A stretch of 64,000 bases of DNA, from assembly GCF_004745635.1 (NCBI RefSeq), contig NZ_SRLB01000021.1:1-64000 (forward strand). Reading direction: 5' to 3'. The position numbers were made by a program, and so were the translations under genes. Position 1 is the stretch's first letter; each line of letters starts with the position of its first letter. This document shows, in pieces, positions 57,065-64,000 of this stretch. Below the pieces are notes generated by a model. That model was not told the origin of the DNA. It worked only from the letters and a program-made list of their open reading frames with translations, and did not search any database. Origin of the DNA: Methylobacterium nonmethylotrophicum. GTDB taxonomy: Bacteria > Pseudomonadota > Alphaproteobacteria > Rhizobiales > Beijerinckiaceae.

Positions 57065-58288
57065 ATGCTCAAGACCAGCACCCGCCTCGCCGCCCGCCTG
57101 CTCGCGGGCGCCGCCCTGCTCCTCGCCGCCGGCATCGCCCGTGCCGAGGTGACGACCGTCAAGCTCGGGGTGCTCACCGATCTCAGCGGCTTCGCGGCCG
57201 ATTCCACCGGCGAGGGCTCGGTGGTGGCGGCGCGGCTGGCGGTGGAGGACTTCCGCAAGGAGCGGCCGGCGATCAGGGTCGAGGTGATCCAGTCCGACCA
57301 CCAGAACAAGCCCGATATCGGCTCGGCCACCGCCCGGCGCTGGATCGCCGAGGGGCAGGTCGACGCGATCCTCGACGTGCCGTTCTCCTCCGTCGCCCTC
57401 GCGGTGCAGGAGGTGGTGCGCGACTCGAAGGCCGCCTTCATCGCCTCCGGCCCCGGCACCTCGGACCTGACCGGGCCGAAATGCTCGGCCAACACCGTGC
57501 ACTGGACCTACGACACCTGGGCGCTCGCCCACGGCACCGCGCTCGCCCTGGTGCGGGCCGGCAAGACCAGGTGGTTCTTTCTCACCGCCGACTACGCCTT
57601 CGGCCACGCGCTGGAGGCGGACGCGGCGAGCGTCGTGAAGCAGGAGGGCGGCACGGTGGTGGGCGGCGTGCGCCACCCGACCGCGGCGGCGGATTTCTCC
57701 TCGTTCCTGCTCCAGGCGCAAGCGAGCCGCGCCCAGGTGATCGCGCTCGCCAACGCGGTCGGGGACACGGTCAACTCGGTCAAGCAGGCGGCGGAGTTCG
57801 GCATCACCGGCGGCGGGCAGGACCTCGCGGCGCTCCTGATGCAGCTCTCCGACGTGCACGCGATCGGCCTCAAGGACGCGCAGGGACTCTACCTGACGGA
57901 GGGCTTCTACTGGGACGCCAATCCGGGCACCCGCGCCTTCGCCGACCGCTTCGCCGCCCAGATGAAGGGCCGCCGGCCGACCGCCAACCAGGCCGGCGTC
58001 TATGCCGGGGCCCTGGCCTATCTGCGCGCCACGGCCGCCGCCGGCAGCACCGACGGGCGCACGGTCGTCCGGCAGATGAAGGCGGGGCCGACGAACGACC
58101 CGCTCTTCGGCGAGGGCAGCGTCCGCCAGGACGGACGGCACGTCCACCCGATGTACCTGTTCCAGGTGAAGACCCCGGCCGAGTCGAAGGGCCCGTTCGA
58201 CTATTACAAGCTGGTCCAGACGATCCCGGCCGCCGAGGCGTTCCGGCCGCTCGCCGACGGGCGCTGCCCGCTGGTGAAGGCGCCGTGA
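57065..58288 (+). CDS. ABC transporter substrate-binding protein (branched-chain amino acid type), 407 aa
   Basis: A periplasmic binding protein of the Leu/Ile/Val type (Peripla_BP_6). It has a Sec signal peptide (about 1-26), then VKLGVLTDLSGFAADSTGEGSVVAARLAVEDF and the characteristic DHQNKPDIGSATARRWIAEGQVDAILDVPFSSVALAVQ segment. The ATG has a GGGAGGAG site. No permease or ATPase gene is adjacent. Its stop overlaps the start of HMG-CoA lyase (GTGA), so its ligand may be a precursor of HMG-CoA such as mevalonate or a branched-chain acid (inference). Confidence 0.9.
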   Translation: MLKTSTRLAARLLAGAALLLAAGIARAEVTTVKLGVLTDLSGFAADSTGEGSVVAARLAVEDFRKERPAIRVEVIQSDHQNKPDIGSATARRWIAEGQVDAILDVPFSSVALAVQEVVRDSKAAFIASGPGTSDLTGPKCSANTVHWTYDTWALAHGTALALVRAGKTRWFFLTADYAFGHALEADAASVVKQEGGTVVGGVRHPTAAADFSSFLLQAQASRAQVIALANAVGDTVNSVKQAAEFGITGGGQDLAALLMQLSDVHAIGLKDAQGLYLTEGFYWDANPGTRAFADRFAAQMKGRRPTANQAGVYAGALAYLRATAAAGSTDGRTVVRQMKAGPTNDPLFGEGSVRQDGRHVHPMYLFQVKTPAESKGPFDYYKLVQTIPAAEAFRPLADGRCPLVKAP

Positions 58289-59157
58289 CCCTCCCCCGCC
58301 GCGTCCGGATCGTCGAGGTCGGGCCCCGGGACGGGCTGCAGAACGTGCCCGTCACCGTCCCGACCGACGTGAAGGTCGGGCTGATCGAGCGCCTGCTGGC
58401 CGCCGGCCTGACCGCGATCGAGGTCGGCAGCTTCGTGTCGCCGGCCTGGGTGCCGCAGATGGCCGACACCGCCGCGGTCCTGGCCCGGCTGCCGCCGAAC
58501 CCGGCCGGGCGCTACGCCGTGCTGGTGCCGAACCTCAAGGGGTTCGAGGCCGCGCGGGCGGCGGGGGCTGGCGAGGTCGCGATCTTCGCCTCGGCCTCCG
58601 AGGCGTTCTCGCGGGCCAACATCAACGGCTCGATCGCCGAGAGCCTGGAGCGGTTCGCGCCCGTCGCCGCCGCGTCGCGCGCGGCGGGGATCCCGCTGCG
58701 GGGCTACGTCTCCTGCGTCCTCGGCTGCCCCTACGAGGGGGAGGTCGCGCCGGAGGCCGTGGCCCGGGTCGCCCGCCGCCTCGTCGATCTCGGCTGCCAC
58801 GAGGTCTCGCTCGGCGACACGATCGGGGCCGGCACGCCGGACCGGGCCCGGGCCTGCCTCGCCGCGGTGGCCGGCGTCGTCCCGCCCGAGCGGCTCGCGC
58901 TCCATTTCCACGACACGCGGGGGCAGGCGCTCGCCAACATCCGGGCCTGCCTCGATCTCGGGGTGAGCGTGATCGACGCCGCCGTCGCGGGCCTCGGCGG
59001 CTGCCCCTACGCGAGAGGCGCCACCGGCAACGTCGCCACCGAGGCGGTGGTGGAGGCCCTCGCGGCGCTGGGCATCGCGACCGGGGTCGATCCCGCCCGC
59101 CTCGCCGAGGCCGGCCGCTTCATCACCGGGGCGCTCGCCCGGGCCGGGGCCGGTTGA
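58285..59157 (+). CDS. mvaB: Hydroxymethylglutaryl-CoA lyase, 290 aa (GTG start)
   Basis: A TIM-barrel lyase that splits HMG-CoA to acetoacetate and acetyl-CoA. It carries the DRE-TIM start (EVGPRDGLQN), ASEAFSRANINGSI, the metal-binding HFHDTRGQALANI and the signature GLGGCPYARGATGNVATE with the active-site Cys. The GTG overlaps the binding-protein stop. With degradative HMG-CoA reductase upstream it would complete mevalonate breakdown; it also serves leucine catabolism. It ends 12 bases from the convergent kinase gene. Confidence 0.92.
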   Translation: MTLPRRVRIVEVGPRDGLQNVPVTVPTDVKVGLIERLLAAGLTAIEVGSFVSPAWVPQMADTAAVLARLPPNPAGRYAVLVPNLKGFEAARAAGAGEVAIFASASEAFSRANINGSIAESLERFAPVAAASRAAGIPLRGYVSCVLGCPYEGEVAPEAVARVARRLVDLGCHEVSLGDTIGAGTPDRARACLAAVAGVVPPERLALHFHDTRGQALANIRACLDLGVSVIDAAVAGLGGCPYARGATGNVATEAVVEALAALGIATGVDPARLAEAGRFITGALARAGAG

Positions 59158-59169
59158 ACGCCTCCTCCC

Positions 59170-61851
59170 TCACGCCGCCGCCTCGCCGCTCGCCTCCCGC
59201 ATCGAGGCCAGCGAGGCCTCGAAGCGGCACACGAGGCCGGTCGGCGCGTAGGTGAGCTTCACCTCGCCGTCGGCCTCGGCCGCGAAGCTGCGCTCGATCA
59301 GGCGCGAGCCGAAGCCGCGATGCGCGGGCGGCGAGAGGATCGGCGGACCGCCCTGCTCGGACCAGGTCAGGCAGAATCGTGGGGCCGCGTCCGCGTGGAC
59401 GACGTGCCAGCGCAGGTCGACGCTGCCGGTCTCGGTCGAGAGCGCGCCGTACTTGGCCGCGTTGGTGGCGAGTTCATGGAGCGCCAGCGCGAGCGCCAGG
59501 GCCGGCTTGGCGGCGAGCCGCACGTCCGGACCGCTCGCGCGGATGCGCGGGGTGCCCCCGCCGCGATGGACCGCCAGGGCGCCCTCCACCACCTCGGCGA
59601 TAGGCGCCTCGGTCCAGCTCGAGCGGGTCAGGATGTCGTGGGCGCGCCCGAGCGAGATCAGGCGCGCGGAGAACGCCTCGCGGGCCGCGTCGGGGTCGGC
59701 GGTGGTGCGGAAGGTCTGCGCGGCGATCGCCTGGACCATCGCCAGGGTGTTCTTGATCCGGTGCTGCAGCTCGGTCGTGAGCAGGCGCTGGTGCTCCTCG
59801 GCGCGCTTGCGCGCGCTGATGTCGAGCATCGCCCCGATCATCCGCACCGCCCTCCCCTGCGGGTCGCGCAGGACGTAGCCGCGGTCGAGGATGGCGGCGT
59901 AGGAGCCGTCCGCCCGCAGGAAGCGGTACTCGTCGCTCCAGGCGGTGCCGGTCCCGTCGATGACCGCGTGGATCGAGGCGTCGATCCGGGCCCGGTCGTC
60001 GGGATGGATGTGGGCGAGCCACCAGGCGCCGGTCGGCTCCACCGTCGTGGGGGCGTGGCCGTAGGCGGCCCGGAGCGCGTCGTTCCACAGGATGTGGTTC
60101 GTGGCGAGGTTCCAGTCCCAGATCGCGTCGTTGGTGGCCCGGGCCGCCAGGCGGTAGCGCTCCTCGGTCTCGCGCAGGGCCCGCTCGGCGCGCCGGCTCT
60201 CGGTGACGTCGCGCACCGTCCCGATGAAGCGGACCATCCGCCCGTCGGCCGCGAAGGCCCGGCCCTTGGCGGCCACCCAGCGCTCGACGCCGTCGGCGAG
60301 GCCCACGGTGCGGAAGGCGATGTCGTAGGACCCGTTTCCGCCCGGATCGAGGGCGGCCTGGACCTCCGCGTCGACCCAGGAGCGGTCGTCGGGATGCAGG
60401 CCGGCCAGGAAGGTGTCGTAGCTCACGGGCGCGTCGGGCGGCAGCCCGAACAGGGCGCGGGTGCGCGCGTCCCAGGTCAGCGTGTCGGTCAGGAGGTCGT
60501 AGTCGAAGATGCCGGTGCCGGTCGCCTCGACGGCGAGCTGCAGCTGCTCGCGGGCCTCGCGCAGGTCCCCCTCGGCCCGGCGCCGATCGTGGATGTCGCT
60601 GTTGCTGCCGAGCCAGCCGACCACCGCCCCGGCGGCGTCCCGCAGCGGCTCGGCCCGGATCTGGAACCAGCGATAGGTCCCGTCGCGGCGGCGCAGGCGG
60701 GCCTCGGTGTCGTAGACGACCTCGCGCCGGCGCGCCGCCTCCCAGGCCCGGAGCAGGCCCGGCAGGTCGTCCGGGTGGACCGGCGCCTCCCACCCCATCG
60801 GCAGCGCCTCCTCGGGCGTCTGGCCGGTATAGGCGTACCAGCGATCATTGAGGTAGCTGAGGCTGCCGTCCGGGTTGCCGAACCAGATGATCGCCGGCGC
60901 GAGCGCGGTGAGCGCCGCGAACCGCTCCTCGGCGACCTTGCGCTCGTGGATGTCGAGGGAGGTGCCGATCCAGCTGCGGATCGTTCCGTCGGATCCGCGG
61001 ACCGGGTGGGCCCGCGACAGGAACCAGCGATACGCCCCGTCGGCCCGGCGCAGCGGGAACTCGGCCTCGTAGGTCCGCCCGGTCTGCGATGCGGCGCGCC
61101 AGGCCGCGCGCGTCGCCTCGCGGTGGTCGGGATGGATGGCGCCGAGCCAGCTCGCCTCGCCGGTCTCGGCCGCTGGCAGGCCGGTATAGTCGTACCAATA
61201 GGCGTTGCAGTCGATGACGCGGCCCTGCGCATCCCCGAACCAGACCACCTGCGGGCTGACCTCCAGGAGCGAGCGGTAGCGCAGCTCGCTCGCCGCGAGG
61301 GCCGCGCCCGCGTCGAGCCCGGCGCCGTCCGTCTCGCGAAGCCGCCGCTCCTCCTCCTCGCGCCGCAGGCGCCGCAGCTCCATCTGCGCCATCGCCTGGC
61401 GGGCCAGGCGCCCCAGGCCCCGGCGCCGGCGCTCGCCGAGATCGCGCGGCCGCGCGTCGAGGACGCAGACGGTCCCGACGGGCTGCCCCTCCGGGGTCCT
61501 GAGCATGGCCCCGGCATAGAAGCGCAGGCCCGACGCCCCGCCGACGAGGGGATGGCCCGCCAGGCGGGGGTCGCGGGCGGTGTCGCGAATCTCGAGGAGG
61601 TCCTCCCGCAGCAGGGCGTCCCGGCAGCTCTCGCTCAGGGCCGTCTCCCGCACCCCGAGGCCGATCTCGGCCTTGAGGAAGAGGCGCCCGTCGCCGATCA
61701 GGCCGACGGCGGCGGCGGGGGCCTCGCACAGCTCGGCCGCGGCCTGCGCGATCTCGTCGAAATCCGGGTCGCGCGGGGTGTCCAGCAGGCGGTAGCGATC
61801 GAGGGCGCGGAGGCGTGCGGCCTCGCTACCGCGGGTACAGGCGCGATCCAT
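59170..61851 (-). CDS. GAF-PAS HWE-family sensor histidine kinase, 893 aa
   Basis: A cytoplasmic sensor kinase. A GAF domain (about 20-165) is followed by four PAS/PAC modules (from about 190, 315, 435 and 565), each ending in a GxxxDI-type PAC motif, for example IGTSLDIHERK, LGSNSDIHDRR, IGTVRDVTESRR and IGAMLDISARK. The kinase core has the phosphoacceptor His697 in TELQHRIKNTLAM, the N-box HELATNAAKYGALS and the WSEQGGPP (W-x-E) motif defining the HWE class. No response-regulator domain is fused. The ATG at 61851 is preferred to a frame opening at 61998. It is divergent from another PAS kinase. Confidence 0.9.
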   Translation of the reverse strand: MDRACTRGSEAARLRALDRYRLLDTPRDPDFDEIAQAAAELCEAPAAAVGLIGDGRLFLKAEIGLGVRETALSESCRDALLREDLLEIRDTARDPRLAGHPLVGGASGLRFYAGAMLRTPEGQPVGTVCVLDARPRDLGERRRRGLGRLARQAMAQMELRRLRREEEERRLRETDGAGLDAGAALAASELRYRSLLEVSPQVVWFGDAQGRVIDCNAYWYDYTGLPAAETGEASWLGAIHPDHREATRAAWRAASQTGRTYEAEFPLRRADGAYRWFLSRAHPVRGSDGTIRSWIGTSLDIHERKVAEERFAALTALAPAIIWFGNPDGSLSYLNDRWYAYTGQTPEEALPMGWEAPVHPDDLPGLLRAWEAARRREVVYDTEARLRRRDGTYRWFQIRAEPLRDAAGAVVGWLGSNSDIHDRRRAEGDLREAREQLQLAVEATGTGIFDYDLLTDTLTWDARTRALFGLPPDAPVSYDTFLAGLHPDDRSWVDAEVQAALDPGGNGSYDIAFRTVGLADGVERWVAAKGRAFAADGRMVRFIGTVRDVTESRRAERALRETEERYRLAARATNDAIWDWNLATNHILWNDALRAAYGHAPTTVEPTGAWWLAHIHPDDRARIDASIHAVIDGTGTAWSDEYRFLRADGSYAAILDRGYVLRDPQGRAVRMIGAMLDISARKRAEEHQRLLTTELQHRIKNTLAMVQAIAAQTFRTTADPDAAREAFSARLISLGRAHDILTRSSWTEAPIAEVVEGALAVHRGGGTPRIRASGPDVRLAAKPALALALALHELATNAAKYGALSTETGSVDLRWHVVHADAAPRFCLTWSEQGGPPILSPPAHRGFGSRLIERSFAAEADGEVKLTYAPTGLVCRFEASLASMREASGEAAA

Positions 61852-62226
61852 GGGGAAGACAGGCTCGAGACGTGCGGATGGTTCCACCAAATGTTTAAAC
61901 TGGCGGCGGAAATATGGCTTTTGGGCCGCCGGGTGGGACGGATGCCGCGCGGCGCCACCCCCTCCTCTCCCCAGCCCCGCACGACCGGATCGCCGCACGA
62001 GCGGGAAACCGGCCGCGCGCAGCCCTAGTTAAGGGGGCGATGCCACGATGCGCCGTGCCCGCACGCCTGCGCCGAACCTGGGACGGACCGAGACCGCCAT
62101 GCCTGCCTTCCGTTGCTCGATGCGTCCGCCCAGGGCAGGCCGTGCGGAGACCCCCGGATCCCCTTCCCACGGACGGACCCGGAGGCGCCGGGGCGCCGCG
62201 TCCCGGGTGCCGCGCTCGTGGACGCC
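61852..62226. promoter_or_regulatory. 375-bp divergent region between two sensor kinase genes
   Basis: The part nearest 61880-61930 is AT-rich for this genome and includes TTTAAAC, probably the promoter of the minus-strand kinase. A 60-codon plus-strand frame (62048-62230) ends inside the next start but is Arg/Pro-rich and not taken as a gene. No sigma factor consensus is convincing. Confidence 0.35.
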
Positions 62227-64000
62227 ATGACGGACGCCTTCGCGTTCCTGCCGCCCGAAAGCCCGATGAGCGGGGAAATCCGGGCGCTCGACTGGTCGGC
62301 CACCCCGCTGGGGCCTCCCGAAAGCTGGCCTTCCACCCTGCGCGGCACGCTCTCCCTGATGCTGGCCTGCCCGACGGCGATGTTCCTCGCCTGGGGGCCG
62401 GACCTGCTCTGCTTCTACAACGACGCCTACCGGCCGCTCCTCGGCTACCGGGCCGAGACCGCACTGGGCCGCCCCTTCCGCCAAGTCTGGGCCAGCATCT
62501 GGGACGAGATCGGCCCGCTCGTCGACGCCACCCTCGCGGGGCAGAGCCAGACGCTCACCGACGTCATGCTCGACCTCTCGCGCCAGGGCGTGCCGGAGGA
62601 GAGCTGGTGGTCCTTCACCTACTCGCCCGTGCGGGACGAGGCCGGGGCGATCAACGGCCTGTTCTGCGTCACCGCCGAGACCACGTCCCGCGTCGTCAAC
62701 GAGGCGCGCCTGCGCGAGAGCGAGGACCATTTCCGGCACACGGTCGAGCTCAACCCGCAGGTGCCCTGGACCTGCGACCCGGAGGGCAACATCACCTCGT
62801 ACTCGAACCGCTGGCTCGCGCTCACCGGGCAGGCGCCGGGTGAGCCGGACGGCAGCGGCTGGGCCAAGGCGCTGCATCCCGACGACGTGCCTTGGACCAT
62901 GACGGTGTTCTCGCAGAACCTCGCCTCGGGCGAGCCGGTCGACATCGACTACCGCATCCGCGTCGCCGCCACCGGCGAGTACCGGTGGATGCGGGCCCGG
63001 GCCTTGCCGCGGCGCAACGAGGCCGGCGCCATCATCCGCTGGTACGGCGTCGTCGAGGACGTGCACGACCGCAAGCTCGCCGAGGAGCGGCTGCGCGAGA
63101 GCAACGAGACGCTGGAGCGCCGCGTCTCCGCGGCGCTCGCCCAGCGCAAGCTCTGGGCCGACGTGTTCGAGACCACCGACGCCCTCGTCGCCGCCCTCGA
63201 CCTCGACTACCGGGTGCTCGCGGTCAACCGCGCCTACGCGGACGAGTTCGAGAGCCTCTACGGCCTGCGCCCGCGGGTGGGCGACCGCCTCCTCGACCTC
63301 CTCGACGCCCATCCGGCGCAGCGGGAGGCGGCGCGGGCGGTCTGGTCCCGGGCGCTGGCCGGCGAGGAATTCACCCTCGTGGAGGAGTTCGGCGACCCGG
63401 AGCACCGGCGGCCCATCTTTGAGCTGAAGTTCACCACCCTGCGGGATTCGGCCGGGCGCCGGATCGGCGCCTTCCAGTACGCCCTCGACGTGACCCCGCG
63501 CCTGCGCAGCCAGGAGCAGCTGGCGCGGGCCGAGGAGGCCTTGCGCCACGCCCAGAAGATGGAGGCGGTCGGGCAGCTGACCGGCGGGGTGGCGCACGAC
63601 TTCAACAACATGCTGACCATCATCCGCTCGTCGGTCGAGTTCCTGCGCCGGCCGAGCCTGCCGGAGGCGCGCCGCACCCGCTACCTCGAGGCCGTGTCCG
63701 ACACGGTCGACCGCGCCGCCCGGCTGACGAGCCAGCTCCTCTCCTTCGCGCGGCGCCAGCCGCTCAAGCCGGAGGTGTTCGACCTCGGCGAGCGCCTGCG
63801 CGCGGTGGCCGACATGCTGAACGCCGTGACCGGCGCCCGAATCCGCATCGTCACCGAGATCCCGCACGCCCCCTGCCACGTGCGGGTCGACCCGAGCCAG
63901 TTCGAGACGGCGCTGGTCAACCTGGCGGTGAACGCCCGCGACGCCATGACGGGTGAAGGGACGCTGGCCCTCGGGCTCGCCTGCGACCGGCCGCTGCCCT
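62227..64000 (+). CDS. PAS-domain sensor histidine kinase (partial, continues past window)
   Basis: The frame is open from 62227 to the right edge (591 codons). The N-terminal part (GPPESWPSTLRGTLSLML, then CFYNDAYRPLLG) is a PAS-like module common in alphaproteobacterial kinases, followed by further PAS/PAC units (WLALTGQAPGEPDG, WYGVVEDVHDRK) and a short coiled coil. The HisKA domain has the phosphoacceptor His457 in GGVAHDFNNMLTII, and the N-box NLAVNARDAM is just reached. The family usually continues with HATPase_c and often a receiver domain. GTG at 62218 is an alternative start. It is divergent from the HWE kinase. Confidence 0.88.
   Translation, partial: MTDAFAFLPPESPMSGEIRALDWSATPLGPPESWPSTLRGTLSLMLACPTAMFLAWGPDLLCFYNDAYRPLLGYRAETALGRPFRQVWASIWDEIGPLVDATLAGQSQTLTDVMLDLSRQGVPEESWWSFTYSPVRDEAGAINGLFCVTAETTSRVVNEARLRESEDHFRHTVELNPQVPWTCDPEGNITSYSNRWLALTGQAPGEPDGSGWAKALHPDDVPWTMTVFSQNLASGEPVDIDYRIRVAATGEYRWMRARALPRRNEAGAIIRWYGVVEDVHDRKLAEERLRESNETLERRVSAALAQRKLWADVFETTDALVAALDLDYRVLAVNRAYADEFESLYGLRPRVGDRLLDLLDAHPAQREAARAVWSRALAGEEFTLVEEFGDPEHRRPIFELKFTTLRDSAGRRIGAFQYALDVTPRLRSQEQLARAEEALRHAQKMEAVGQLTGGVAHDFNNMLTIIRSSVEFLRRPSLPEARRTRYLEAVSDTVDRAARLTSQLLSFARRQPLKPEVFDLGERLRAVADMLNAVTGARIRIVTEIPHAPCHVRVDPSQFETALVNLAVNARDAMTGEGTLALGLACDRPLP

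Noticed and set aside
62048-62230. 60-codon plus-strand frame ending inside the start of the second sensor kinase
   Set aside because: Arg/Pro-rich composition and no ribosome site; the overlap with the kinase ATG seems accidental.

Overview
The window is very GC-rich, with strong G/C bias at third codon positions, and looks like a chromosomal segment of an alphaproteobacterium, most likely Methylobacterium or a close relative. The evidence is gene content: a CycM-type membrane-anchored cytochrome c next to kdsB and pheA, an HslVU pair with the alphaproteobacterial N-terminus, HWE-type and PAS histidine kinases, PQQ-dependent dehydrogenase genes, and YejA/YejB-type transporters. I did not see rRNA or tRNA genes, a CRISPR array, a transposase or a complete prophage.

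Layout. 1-985: a short AT-rich patch with a TTG-started unknown gene and a small exported His/Met/Arg-rich protein. 1173-9609: the HrpB helicase, a PAS-GGDEF-EAL enzyme, and a minus-strand cluster of two coupled membrane proteins, a MoxR ATPase and a SixA-like phosphatase. 9855-14209: a PLP sulfur-amino-acid enzyme, a CPA2 antiporter and a RecD-like helicase. 14260-15597: a small accessory patch with DUF4926, a frame-broken DUF6883 gene, an antitoxin-like small ORF and a P-loop kinase. 15800-18894: hslVU and a metallo-beta-lactamase-fold hydrolase. 18895-23433: a long leader region holding a tiny ORF with an extremely long Shine-Dalgarno match, a small unknown protein and a Tricorn-like protease. 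23904-28485: an FAD monooxygenase, a block of large palindromes, priA and a DUF2293 gene. 28677-35344: a chemoreceptor and a yejA-yejA-yejB operon without yejE/yejF. 35508-37941: cycM, kdsB and pheA.

38273-47102 is one minus-strand unit: a complete Dpp/Opp-type ABC importer followed by two different amidohydrolases, which reads as uptake and hydrolysis of an amide- or peptide-like compound. 47502-52878 encodes an exported oxidative set: catalase-family peroxidase, cytochrome b561, an exported argininosuccinate-lyase-family protein, a PQQ sugar dehydrogenase and a dihaem cytochrome c that probably accepts its electrons. 53031-53863 is a HicAB toxin-antitoxin module with a twin-palindrome operator. 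53884-59157 looks like a mevalonate catabolic locus: a MocR-type regulator divergent from a degradative HMG-CoA reductase, then a periplasmic binding protein translationally coupled to HMG-CoA lyase. 59170-64000 holds two divergent PAS sensor kinases, the second running off the window.

Many operons use 4-base ATGA or GTGA stop/start overlaps. Several intergenic regions carry inverted-repeat elements; one core (a CCTCATCCTGAGG motif) occurs at two separate places.
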